64,000 nucleotides of DNA from Acheta domesticus. Lineage: Eukaryota > Arthropoda > Insecta > Orthoptera > Gryllidae. The stretch is taken from contig JAHLJT010009419.1 of NCBI GenBank assembly GCA_031308135.1, positions 68,810,550 through 68,874,549 on the forward strand, written 5' to 3'. The translations under genes were made by a program, and so were the position numbers. Under the pieces are notes generated by a model, which was not told where the DNA came from, did no database searches, and saw only the letters and a program-made list of their open reading frames with translations. Positions 44,801-51,349 of this stretch are shown in pieces. Positions within the stretch are counted from its first letter, which is position 1, and each line of letters begins with the position of its first letter.

Positions 44801-46630
44801 AAAATATAGAATAAATCCTTACGTTTCGGAAATCCTTGTTTAATTTTCAACGACCAAAATATTTACCCAAAAAGCGAACCTCATTTAAAAAAAAGCGGAC
44901 AATCAACGTTTTATGGAATTGTTTTATATTCTTTGAAATTTTGAAAGACGTTTCGACCAACATATCTTGGTCTTCTCAGGGCTGTAGTGTACGATAGTTG
45001 GTTCGAAACGTCGATACCTCAGCCTTCGACGCGGCGTCATCCGGATACCCCAGATCATGGATAGCCTACGGACCTCATTTGCCCTCACCTGTTCGATGAA
45101 GAGCCGGGCGTCGGGCGGGCGGCAGCTGAGCACGCGCAGAGGCCGGCGGTGGCCGCAGGGGTCCATCCCCCGCCCGGGCCCCTCCCGGCCCCAGGGCAAC
45201 GCGGACACCCCCGCCGCCGCCGCTCCCGCCGCCGCCGCTCCCGCCGCCGCCAGCGCCCGCGCCGCGCTCACTGCCTCCAGCTGCGACTCGAGTCGCCCTG
45301 AAAAGGGAGGGTAATAGTCGTGTTTTCGGTGATTCCTTACAAGTTTTTGTAAAAATAAAAACGTTTTTCACAAGTATTTCTTTTTATTTATGAGTTGTGT
45401 GTACTACATATGTAGTACACATCTTTTCACGCTGTGTTTTTAAGTCATGTAAGGAAAAGAAAATTTGGATCCATTTTAAATTAATTCTGTGATAAATTAC
45501 ATTTACATTTAAAATACACTGCGTATATTTAATACAATTTAACATATGTTTGTAATATTTGTTTATTAAATATTTTTGCTGTATTTGATGGTTTCTTCTT
45601 AGCCATTGAAAGTGAGCAAGGGAAGCCATGAGGCTGGACAGGATTAATATGATTCAACGTTAAGCTTCAAAACGAGTTGAAAGCTTAGCAGTCTTACAAG
45701 ATAGTAAGATTGCTATTTTCATCACATTAAACCATACAAAGTGTGAACATTAAAAGATATTTTAATAAAAAAAATAGGATTCTCTGTTGAAGTGTTTGTC
45801 ACATAGTTTCGTTTTATTGGCATTTTATTCTTTCATTATGGGGTGATTAAATCAAGATATAAAAGCCGGACCCTGAAAATCAACGAATTTCGCCTTATTT
45901 CAGTAGAAGTAAGATTTCGCCTCACTTCCTTATGACTCGTACTGCGAGCATATTGACTATAGTGGATGCAATTTATTTAATTCCTTTCCTTACTACAGTA
46001 GTTACAGGAGTCACAAGTCTCTACTCCGTGACCCCGACCGCACGTTGCCAAGCCTACACGCACACGAGAATGTTGGAGGATTGCTACTAGAGTGCAGAAT
46101 AGATGAGTTAGTGGGCGACGCAGTAATGAACTGAATTGAATTTATGCCTTATTTTGCTAGGCGAGAATAAGGCCCTGAGACCTGCTCTTCCGTCTGACCA
46201 CGCAAATTTCGCAACGCGCCTTTCACCATAGTGTCGAGCCACCAAGCGGAGAAAGAAGGTATTACTCGGGCGTCGAAAATAGGCGATTTGAATTTAGTCC
46301 TGAAGCGACATTTATGCTTGAGGATCTTTCACATGCAGTAAATCTAATAACATGGGACAGCGTTATGAGTATTTGAAAATATGGGACAACACGAGTAGTT
46401 GAAAGTCTTCGAAAATCAACTTGAACCGCCTCGTCTCTAGTAAAGTTGAGGCAGCTGACTGCACACCTGCGTCCGCGCAGAGCTGCACCAGCGCGCAGCC
46501 CGGGCGGTAGGTGCGGAGCAGCGCGTCCACGGCGGGGGCGAGGCCGGTAAATGGCTCTGTGCGCGGCCCCGCCCCCAACGCCCCTGCCGCCGCCGCCACC
46601 ACCAGCGCTGCCGCGATCGCCGCCAGCGCC
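17538..46630 (-). CDS. Ionotropic receptor (IR75-like), partial: nine recognised exons
   Basis: An insect chemosensory relative of ionotropic glutamate receptors, a ligand-gated cation channel in sensory-neuron membranes. Recognised exons in transcript order: 46467-46630, 45089-45297, 36030-36314, 33874-33977, 32671-32862, 30840-31109, 29114-29369, 27624-27776, 17538-17811. They encode a hydrophobic N-terminus, an IR75-type N-terminal region ending in a [16 protein letters not shown] step, S1 lobe ([17 protein letters not shown]), TM1, a pore half ending CMQG, TM2 with [11 protein letters not shown] (counterpart of the SYTANLAAF region of iGluRs), S2 ([21 protein letters not shown]), TM3 and a RPRPFPYYE end. 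Phases agree across most junctions. The start codon exon and one exon between 27.6 and 17.8 kb are missing. IR75 receptors often sense acids with IR8a (established for Drosophila); the ligand here is unknown. The family is confident; the IR75 subgroup is moderate. Confidence 0.85.
17812..18200. repeat. CACAC/CATTACACC minisatellite next to the last receptor exon
   Basis: A degenerate C/A/T array (CACACCACATTACACCAC and variants) that on the receptor's sense strand reads GGTGTGGTGTAATGTGG and abuts the acceptor of the last exon. Two units of the exon-start echo array (near 17.93 and 18.25 kb) are embedded in or flank it. Confidence 0.9.
17900..18770 (-). repeat. Tandem echoes of the last exon's acceptor and first codons
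   Basis: On the plus strand, about eight degenerate units carry [CCTAAACAGCTCCTCGCGCA][GCTGCAGTACCCTGCGCC] followed by ACCAC-rich DNA. Acceptor-equivalent positions are near 17933, 18247, 18353, 18453, 18541, 18611, 18672 and 18747. In sense orientation each reads like TGGCGCAGAGTACTGCAGCT, matching the real exon start (TGGCGCAGGGTGCTGCAGCT) and about 12 codons after it. Unit spacing shrinks from about 106 to about 61-75 bp with distance from the gene. The copies are diverged and several have stops. Confidence 0.85.
19476..19605 (+). repeat. 65-bp tandem duplication with tRNA-like A box
   Basis: Two copies with a 65-bp period start GCGATATTGACTCC at 19476 and 19541. Each contains TAGCTCTSAGCTGGYAGAGC, close to the 5' half of a tRNA (GTAGCTCAG-TGGTAGAGCG). 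No matching B box or 3' half follows, so this is not a functional tRNA; it is probably the head of a SINE. The surrounding G+C-rich segment (about 19.33-20.0 kb) is otherwise unexplained. Confidence 0.7.
20424..20734 (+). repeat. Diverged tandem duplication
   Basis: The segment GATCTGTCGCTGCAGTATTA.. at 20424 is echoed as AATCTGTCGCCGCAACTGTC.. at 20603. Both continue through GAACAATG.AG.AG, GC.AAGGCAGGTTCATC/GCGAAGCAGGTTTATCA, GGGT(C), and end GAAGCTGTG/CAAGCTGTG. The spacing is about 180 bp. No coding function is visible. Confidence 0.55.
20735..22136. other. Intronic/intergenic DNA with one dispersed repeat
   Basis: Mostly AT-rich. The segment 21425-21545 (CACGTGGTGGGAAAATTCAT and CTCTTTGACGGCTTCAGGAC) is a diverged copy of 38041-38165 inside the 37.9-kb MITE. 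Nothing else was recognised here; the missing receptor exon may be hidden in it. Confidence 0.5.
22344..23703 (+). pseudogene. LINE ORF1 (gag-like, zinc knuckle), frame-broken
   Basis: Opens at an ATG (22344) with a Pro-rich stretch, then a [15 protein letters not shown] segment that resembles the start of the domain preceding the zinc knuckles in Jockey-clade gag proteins. After a stop and frame changes come [14 protein letters not shown] (a CX2CX4HX4C knuckle near 23203) and further Cys/His pairs ([14 protein letters not shown]). The C-terminal end is near 23703. ORF1 proteins bind LINE RNA. Several stops and frame changes (for example at 22857 and near 23265) disable it. Confidence 0.8.
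23690..26423 (+). pseudogene. LINE ORF2 (endonuclease and reverse transcriptase), frame-broken
   Basis: An APE-type endonuclease starts at 23690 with [20 protein letters not shown] and [10 protein letters not shown]. The reverse transcriptase follows: [11 protein letters not shown] and [10 protein letters not shown] near 25260-25340, the first catalytic Asp block [14 protein letters not shown] near 25435, and FADDTAIY near 25697, then a [12 protein letters not shown] segment near 25815 and a thumb/C-terminal region ([12 protein letters not shown] near 26092). This is the order of Jockey-clade elements. Frame breaks lie near 24016, 24785, 25130, 25610-25690 and 25880. The ATG overlaps the end of ORF1 by about 14 bases. 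Confidence 0.88.
27340..27623. repeat. Alternating purine-pyrimidine (TGCG/GCGCGTGGG) tract at the receptor donor site
   Basis: About 280 bp of TGCGTGCGTG, GGTGCGCGCGGGCGCGTGGG and similar units. On the receptor's sense strand it is ACGCAC/CACGCGC-rich and begins within the first bases of the intron after the 27624-27776 exon. The alternating purine-pyrimidine pattern could form Z-DNA. The long frames read through it are composition artefacts. Confidence 0.9.
27624..27776 (-). CDS. Ionotropic receptor exon 8 seen (S2 lobe)
   Basis: Fifty-one codons, phase 0 at both ends; acceptor gcgtgcgcag, donor gtacgc. It encodes [33 protein letters not shown] and [10 protein letters not shown], corresponding to the S2 region of IRs (an S-x-x-x-x-x-L-Y helix, then a G-L/I segment leading to the 'yAF..' strand). 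The donor opens straight into the 280-bp alternating purine-pyrimidine tract at 27340-27623. Confidence 0.82.
28752..28913 (+). other. Possible exon of unknown gene (weak)
   Basis: An uninterrupted 160-base frame follows an acceptor-like attccag and stops at a good donor (GAG|gtaaga, near 28913). It reads [20 protein letters not shown] and [14 protein letters not shown] do not recognise it. It lies within the receptor gene but on the opposite strand, and could be part of a nested gene or an old transposon. Confidence 0.25.
29114..29369 (-). CDS. Ionotropic receptor exon 7 seen (TM2 and start of S2)
   Basis: Encodes [38 protein letters not shown] and [20 protein letters not shown], ending LTQLM before gtaagc. 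The Y-S-A-x-L-V-x-x-L...P-F..x..L-L pattern is diagnostic of IR TM2 and the S2 entry. The upper boundary (acceptor gggattag) is the only AG with a phase matching the previous exon; it adds about sixteen Gly/Arg-rich residues not usual in the TM1-TM2 linker. Confidence 0.87.
29933..30345 (-). repeat. SINE-like repeat with two tRNA-like boxes
   Basis: On the minus strand one end contains GGTTATCGTATCGGGCTGTC and GGGTTCAAACCCT, and the other CCCGGGTTCGATTCCCGCTC, both close to RNA polymerase III B boxes. The middle (ACCACGCAAATTTC, TTTACATGCAGTAAATCTA, CATGGGACA) is shared with 46135-46370. These are old copies of one dispersed family. Confidence 0.6.
30840..31109 (-). CDS. Ionotropic receptor exon 6 seen (TM1 and pore half)
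   Basis: Acceptor gtttgcgcag; one base completes a Lys codon. It encodes [11 protein letters not shown], a PF..LW entry to TM1 ([20 protein letters not shown]), a loop, and [18 protein letters not shown], the pore-loop end with the conserved Q-G. The donor is the weak point: the only in-phase GT is in CACACGTCATAA, just before an in-frame stop at 30833-30835. The lower boundary is therefore tentative. Confidence 0.8.
31285..31475 (-). repeat. Echoes of the receptor TM1 exon start
   Basis: Upstream (in sense) of the real exon that starts at 31109 lie two diverged copies of its acceptor and first codons. One is at 31285-31350 (GCGCATGTTGGCGTTCGTGA) and one at 31409-31475 (TTGCGCAGGTTGACGGCATT, still readable as [19 protein letters not shown] against [17 protein letters not shown]). 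The adjoining intron motif (GTTCAACGACC.., GTTAAACGACCAG.., TTTTAAGCGACC..) also recurs at 31138, 31218 and 31369. The copies lack the membrane helix and donor. Confidence 0.7.
32671..32862 (-). CDS. Ionotropic receptor exon 5 seen (S1 lobe)
   Basis: Starts after cttgtggcag, completing a split Ser codon, and ends before GTGAGT. It encodes a glycine/alanine-rich loop, then [33 protein letters not shown] and LPPILVT. The W-S-G-x-x-G-L-L-x-x-G-x-A-D motif is the classic S1 signature of IRs and iGluRs. The acceptor and donor phases match both neighbours. Confidence 0.9.
33797..33819. repeat. (TTTC)n microsatellite
   Basis: About five TTTC units just downstream (in sense) of the receptor exon at 33874-33977. 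Confidence 0.85.
33874..33977 (-). CDS. Ionotropic receptor exon 4 seen
   Basis: Acceptor ttgctctggcag, donor GTGCGT; phase 0 in, two bases out. It encodes [20 protein letters not shown] and [12 protein letters not shown], matching the IR pattern where a helix leads into L-N-F/x at the start of the S1 core. A decayed copy of its first ~15 codons lies at 35.0 kb. Confidence 0.82.
34199..34235. repeat. (CGCGCCC)n G+C-rich tandem repeat
   Basis: Four to five units of CCCGCGC within the receptor intron upstream of the 33874-33977 exon. A G-quadruplex is possible on the minus strand. Confidence 0.85.
35000..35065 (-). pseudogene. Decayed duplicate of the receptor exon at 33874-33977
   Basis: On the minus strand an acceptor-like tttgacag (ending at 35051) is followed by GACCCGCCGTACGAGTTGCT, near-identical to the functional exon start. 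It reads [15 protein letters not shown] against [15 protein letters not shown]. After that the match is lost and a stop follows within about 12 codons, with no donor. It lies about 1 kb upstream (in sense) of the real exon. Confidence 0.8.
35820..35985 (+). repeat. Dispersed ACTAGTGGTG-family repeat (second copy)
   Basis: Carries ACAGAATGGCACAGATTTTC, the anchor GCCAGCTGCCATCTAT (35912-35927) and a TTTTCTTAATTTTTTGTTTTCC end, matching the copies at 884 and 44515. Its end lies only about 45 bp from the receptor exon at 36030-36314. Confidence 0.6.
36030..36314 (-). CDS. Ionotropic receptor exon 3 seen (entry to S1)
   Basis: Ninety-five codons, phase 0 at both ends; acceptor gtgtgttag, donor gtgagt. 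It encodes [12 protein letters not shown], then [23 protein letters not shown], and ends [16 protein letters not shown]. An R-R-x-x-L-x-G-x-x-L-x-V step before the ligand-binding S1 lobe is characteristic of insect IRs, notably the IR75 group. The exon is extremely G+C-rich, with nearly all third positions G or C. Confidence 0.85.
37344..37371. repeat. (ATTC)n microsatellite
   Basis: About six TTCA/ATTC tetranucleotides in AT-rich DNA. Confidence 0.9.
37885..38357. mobile_element. MITE with about 50-bp terminal inverted repeats
   Basis: The left end (TGGAGCAATCGCT, 37888-37900, then GTGGTTCAAATATTTG) is matched by the reverse complement of the right end (AGCGATTGCTCCA at 38340-38352, preceded by CAAAATATTTGAACCAT). 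The body of about 470 bp has no intact frame; 38041-38165 resembles 21425-21545. The superfamily is undetermined. Confidence 0.8.
38405..38515. repeat. G-rich tract (GGGGCGGGGTGGGGTCGGGC)
   Basis: A run of short G blocks on the plus strand with at least four G3-4 clusters close together, able in principle to form G-quadruplexes. It is located in the large receptor intron (36315-45088). Confidence 0.7.
39033..39291. mobile_element. hAT-like MITE, 259 bp
   Basis: The left end CAGGGGCGGATCGAACC and the right end (reverse complement CAGTGGCGGATCCACGG) form terminal inverted repeats with G-rich sub-terminal blocks (GGAGGGGGGCAT; GGGGGGACATGGGG). The 8-bp flanks TGTTTAAC and TTTATAAC agree at six positions, in line with a hAT-type target duplication. 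The interior is non-coding. Confidence 0.75.
40100..43110. other. AT-rich intron interior, nothing recognised
   Basis: Part of the large receptor intron (36315-45088). No exon, transposase or structured repeat was seen, except the short ACTAGTGGTGCTA element near 42503. Confidence 0.55.
42503..42550 (+). repeat. Short ACTAGTGGTG-family fragment
   Basis: ACTAGTGGTGCTAACAACAG followed by CACATACTTTCTC. The same order recurs at 51941-51975 and, on the other strand, at 59325-59358. Confidence 0.6.
43120..44500. repeat. Dispersed repeat with internal units of about 300 bp
   Basis: Starts with a CGTCCGTCCGTC tract (43326-43358) and a block shared with 58650-59000 (CTTGATACC.AAAAA, GCTAG, ..TTTACATG..GCCCC). 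Inside, four degenerate units recur about every 300 bp (near 43515, 43830, 44125 and 44425), each with an A/C-rich GCTC/GCGC AAA TTTTT..CTT element and a run of TTTTTCAAAAATTAC. No coding frame. Confidence 0.65.
44515..44700 (-). repeat. Dispersed ACTAGTGGTG-family repeat (minus-strand copy)
   Basis: In reverse it reads ACTAGTCGTGCTACAGAATG, then GCACAGACTTTTC, with the anchor at 44583-44598 and a TTTTCTTAATTTTTCGTTTTCC end. It matches the copies at 884 and 35820. Confidence 0.65.
45089..45297 (-). CDS. Ionotropic receptor exon 2 seen (polyalanine N-terminal region)
   Basis: The acceptor tract ccctcccttttcag is strong, and the donor is gtgagg. The phase fits the previous exon exactly (G + GG). 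It encodes [15 protein letters not shown], then a GCG-repeat-driven run of AAAAG units, then [19 protein letters not shown], which resembles the N-terminal region of IR75 proteins where a Cys precedes an F-L-x-E segment. The (GCG)4 GGA codon repetition looks like slippage expansion. Confidence 0.78.
46135..46370 (-). repeat. Second copy of the 30-kb SINE-like repeat
   Basis: Shares ACCACGCAAATTTC, TTTCACATGCAGTAAATCTA and CATGGGACA with 29933-30345. It ends about 100 bp from the donor of the first seen receptor exon. Confidence 0.6.
46467..46630 (-). CDS. Ionotropic receptor exon 1 seen (hydrophobic N-terminus)
   Basis: Follows a good acceptor (ccttccctgccgcag) and ends GACGCAG before GTGTGC. 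It encodes [16 protein letters not shown], a hydrophobic stretch that suits a signal peptide, then [20 protein letters not shown], like the start of IR75 N-terminal regions. One base of a split codon opens the exon, so the initiating Met must be in an upstream exon (above 46630), which I could not find. Confidence 0.75.
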
Positions 46631-49600
46631 CTGCGGCAGGGAAGGATAATCCACGCGCCTCTTCTTACGAGCCGTTGAGAGCAAAAGTGGTGTAAGTAAA
46701 AAAACATACTTTCCGGAAAATGACGTAGAAACGAAAAATGCTGTAAATCTATAATGCTTAGAAATATAAATGACCTAAAATGTTATGGACTTGTTAAGGA
46801 GCTATTCTTTTCACTTACTGCAGCTATTTTGGACTGAAACATTGCTTATTAAGTAATTAACTATTTCGTCGCCTTTCACCACTTTTGCACACATAGTTTC
46901 TGAAAACTATGACTTATATTCAAATAATTGGCATGCACGATTTTCATCTGTGATAGTAATGTGATGGAAAAATAGGTCTTTTTCACAATTGTTAACCAAG
47001 TGAGAGCAGTTTTGAAATTGTGATTTTGACTTTTGCTCGTATCACTAAAATAATTTGCGATTAAATGATTTTTTTTCGAAAAGCTTTTTCCGTGATGGAT
47101 GGAGATAAACAAGAAGGTATTTCTTGGGAGCCCCTGGAAGCTGTTTCGTCTCACTTGTGACTTACATAACAAATTGCATGCAGCGGTATGAGCAACTTGT
47201 TGGCTACTTCTGCATTGTGCTGGCCTCTAGCAAAGAAATATTGAAGTTTGACTCACACCATTTTAGCCAATGATGAACAATGTTCAAACCATCTACTAGT
47301 GTATTGTAATGATTTCATTATTCCTAGGAATACTTCAAAACAATAGTGGACAAAAGAATAACTATTTAAGATCTATAGTCTATGATGTACACAACGTGTA
47401 TTAGAATCAATGAACAAGACAAAAGAACAGCGCGCCGCGGAAGGTATATTTCGATCGTTCTGGAGACTTTTATGGGGTCAACAAATGCGGAAAGAAATTT
47501 TGAATAACCAGTTAGTTGAAGAAGAATTAAATGAACGCTGTATTTTTTGTTTTGAACGAGATCGGACGACGAATTCCCTTAAAATTGTAATTTGAAAATT
47601 TAGAATGAAATCCCAGTCGAATAGGTCAAATGGCATAACTTGAATTATCGAGATTTTGCGAAGAAATGCTGATTAAACAATGAGAGGCGGCGGGAATCGT
47701 CGTAATAGGAATTAAACAAAATTTATACATGGTTTAGAGAGTTATAAAAACATTGAACATTCTAAATAAATAAATATTGCAAGCTAACAATACTACCAAA
47801 CAAGCGACGATTTACTGCTGGGGAATGTCGACAGAAAATTAGCATTTTCGACGGGAAATAAATAGAAAACTGCTGTTTCGACAAGAAATCTTTAACATTG
47901 GGGAAAAGCTAAAGCGAACGAACACGAACACAAGTTAAAACGGGAAATGATGACCATTTTAGAAAATTTTGTGGAAACAACAATGAAAAAAAGCGAAAGG
48001 GATTTCGCCGGCATTTTTCATAAGCGAGTCAACATGTTAAATCGAAATGATTTTGAGCACACTTCGGTCTAGTCAGCGGTCGAGAGAACGTGAGCCCCAC
48101 GTCCGTAGTATTCGTGATTTGTTTAACTTTTCGGACTTAGATATTTTTTGAGCGGTGGAGATAAAGTAATTGATGAACTTATAACTGGGCGGACGTTGGC
48201 AATGCATTAATACTTGAAGAGAGAAGAAGTATTTTTTTTGGTAGTGAATTTGTGATGCAAGTGTTTGGACAATTTTTTTGGAGAAATACTGAAGAGAACC
48301 GGCCCGTGCACGAGTGGAGCGTGCGTGGACATCCGATGCGTGCGAGTGGACGCGCATAGGATCATCGGACCGACAACAACGCTGTTTTCGACGAGGCAGA
48401 GAAAGGGAAGTGACGCACTCGCGAAATAATTAAAAAAAAAAAAAAATCAGCTTTGAACTTGTGCACATCAAACGTAACAAACATTCATGAGACTTTTGAA
48501 ATTTACGGAATTTTAAGCGGAATTAGTATAATACCATAATTTCTAAGCTGGTATTTAGTAATTGTTAGGTTTCATTTTTTTCTCATTGTTGCATTGAAGT
48601 ACGTACGTACCTAGTATTGATTGGCAATAATATTGAGTTTTTTTTGAAAAGGAATTCCTAAAGATTCATAAACGATCAAACGACTCACTAATGGCCATTG
48701 GAATTGTAATGAATTGTAAATTCATGTAATTGGGTAAGGTTAATGTTAAAGAAACCCATAGCAACATTGCCAAGCGGATGTAAATGCTCATGTGCCGTGT
48801 AGTGTTGACGGAAGAATTAGAAAAATGAAAAAGGGGAATTAAAATTCTTGTTTTCTTGTTTGAAATATATATGTTTTTATTTCAGTATTTAGTAGCCATG
48901 TGCATGCTGTGCTGTTAAGCGTTGTTTACAGGTAATTCCCGTACGGGGCCGTCCACGACCTACGACCCAAATAAATTTTTATGCAACACCCTCAGATAGT
49001 AACATTGACAGATTGAATAGCGGGAAGAAAGGTATGGTTGCATTGGCAGCCCAGCGTGGGGCAAATTGAACGTGAGGGAGAGAATACCGTTGCAGTATCT
49101 ATAACTCAAATCTTCCAAAATTTGCCTTAAACCGTTTTTGCTCTCAATGGTTCATATGCATATGAGGGTTGGGGCATAAGTCATGGCAACTATATTGTTT
49201 TAGGAAAATAGGAGCACGGGTGGAAAGTGTGAAATATACACATGAAAGTAAAAGGTATGTACTATAAGTGCATGGATATTTAACACTACATCAAAATTAT
49301 GGTGACAAGCCAGAATCATGAAGTACGTCTTAACTATTTTATATTGATCAGAACGTACGGAATTAACTTTGACAAAGGAGTGACTTTATTGAAGATATCT
49401 TATTAATAACTTACAGCTATTGTGGTTTATCCACTTGCTACGATTAATATAGTAATCCTATGACATAACTTTTAATAGGAATTTTCAATGCCAAGGAACA
49501 TTGCGATTGCTTATAGTTTTCGCCCGAATACTTTGGTTAATTTCAGTGATTCATAGCAACCGATGCCTAGTGGCATACGTTTCCCTAGAGCCAAATTATG

Positions 49601-49978
49601 TGTCAGGTATTGTCTTAATATCTGTCGAGTATTTGGGTAGTCGTGTTAATTTTGATATTTTTTATTTATTTATTTATTACAGGTTGTAAAAGTACGAATA
49701 ATGTAAAATAACATTACAGGTTGAACATATACAAATAACGTAAAAAACGACATTATTTCGCGAGTCCTGTACGCGAACCTGCAGTGACTAAACATAGTAG
49801 ATTGATAGTCTAAAAATCTTTGTTTATTATTATGAAAGGAAAAGAAAGAAAACAATTAAAAATGGTGTACGTCGATATCAAATACGTCGATAATTTGATT
49901 TTAAGTGAAGATATTTCCATGATTTATAAAACAGTAGAATAATTGCAGATATACCACTTATTTGGGAAGTACTCCAGC
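46631..49978. other. Region upstream of the seen receptor exons; start exon not found
   Basis: The receptor's initiating exon should lie here or beyond. I see only AT-rich DNA, short unplaced frames (for example 47410-47595, unrecognised) and a small G+C-richer patch near 48300-48380. Confidence 0.5.
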
Positions 49979-51344
49979 CAGTGGCATAACTAGCATTTCC
50001 GTCACCCCTCGTCAGAAACTAAATTGGGGTCCGCCACAAAAAAAATTCTTTAAACTAAAAAAACTGTGCTGAAAACCAATTGATAGGAACTTTATTAATC
50101 ATAATCACAAAATTCACAATCTAGCCCTGCGGGCTTTCTCTTTGGCAAACTTATCTATAAGGTTGCTCAGGTTTGCTTTTAACGAGTTCTTTATGCTATG
50201 GTGCTAACATGCTACACTTCTCAATATGCTATGGTCTGCCAGTGTCTCCTGTCCCATCGAATTTCGCAGATAATTTTGATAATTTTCAATTGTGAAAAAG
50301 ATAGCTGTGCAATCGCTTTCGTCACGGAAATTGTTAGAAGCAGCAAGATTTTTTTTCAAATGTGAATTCTTCTTGTTGAACATTAATGTATGCATTAATG
50401 TATTAAAAGATTACTGAGAGATGTTCAGGAAGCTAGCTGAAAGGGTGAAATACTTCATTAGGACCAAGTTAGTTGACTCTCTAATTGAATGAATTTTTAG
50501 TTACGTTGTCATTTCTCGCTGAATTTTTCGCATTGATTTGCAAGTTCTTCGTCTGAAAGCTGTAACAAAGTTTGTAGCTGAATAATCGCAAAACAATCGA
50601 TAATTTGAATCAAGCCAATAAATCGGTATCTCAGCTAACTAATAACAATTTCTAAACAAGCGAAGTAAACATTAATATTGGATCGTTTTTCCCCCGCGAA
50701 GTAAACATTAATCTTGAATCGCGTTGATCTTCGCAGTTCATCGAAATGGCGTTTCGTTTTTTACTAGTTTCTCTCAAAACTCGACTTTTACGCCCTAATG
50801 TATAGCCAACTCAATTGCATTGGATTTCGTTTTGTCAAAGTCGCTTCTAGAATCTTTTAGATCCTTGCGAGCTACTTCAATCACATTCTGTGTTTGGAAA
50901 ATATCAAAATCAGATTTTGCAGATTTTGAGGCAGCTTTAGTCGCGATCAAAATTTTTTAATGCAATACAACTTGGAATACAATTTTGAACATTACTTCAT
51001 TCTTCAAGTTGCACGCATCTGCTCGTTCAGATGCACTTTTGCTTGTTTAAACGATCGCTGAAAGCTGGACCATCTAGTAGGACACAGACGCTTCAGTTGT
51101 GGTTCTGCCCAATTTTATAACAAGCAATAAATAATAGGGTGCCGAGGTTGTCAAAATACAAATTTGGAGAACATCTTCGCATCATCATAATAAAATACGT
51201 TATTCAAACTTTACACTAGTCTATTTACGGCAATAAATCGCTTTCAGAAAGGGCCTTTAAAGTGTGTTCAGATAGACAAAAAAATTTTCTTTTGGAGTTC
51301 CCACGTAATTTGCACATGCTGAGCTGGCAGTAGTTACGCTACTG
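49979..51344 (-). mobile_element. Decayed hAT transposon
   Basis: Terminal inverted repeats CAGTGGCATAACTAGCA (left) and, reverse-complemented, CAGTAGCGTAACTACTGCC (right) bound 1.37 kb. On the minus strand, fragments follow a hAT transposase of the zinc-finger MYM-like type: ARKDLKDSRSDFDKTKSNAI near 50860, LSDEELANQCEKF near 50540, then a C-terminal block with FTIENYQNYLRNSMGQETLA near 50250 and NLIDKFAKEKARRARL near 50130. Stops and frame changes separate them, so no enzyme is made. The 8-bp flanks (ACTCCAGC, ACAGCAGT) agree at five positions only. Confidence 0.75.
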
Positions 51345-51349
51345 ACAGC

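Noticed and set aside
47410..47595. 61-residue frame beginning MNKTKEQRAAEG
   Set aside because: No known domain, no splice or promoter context, and a length expected by chance.
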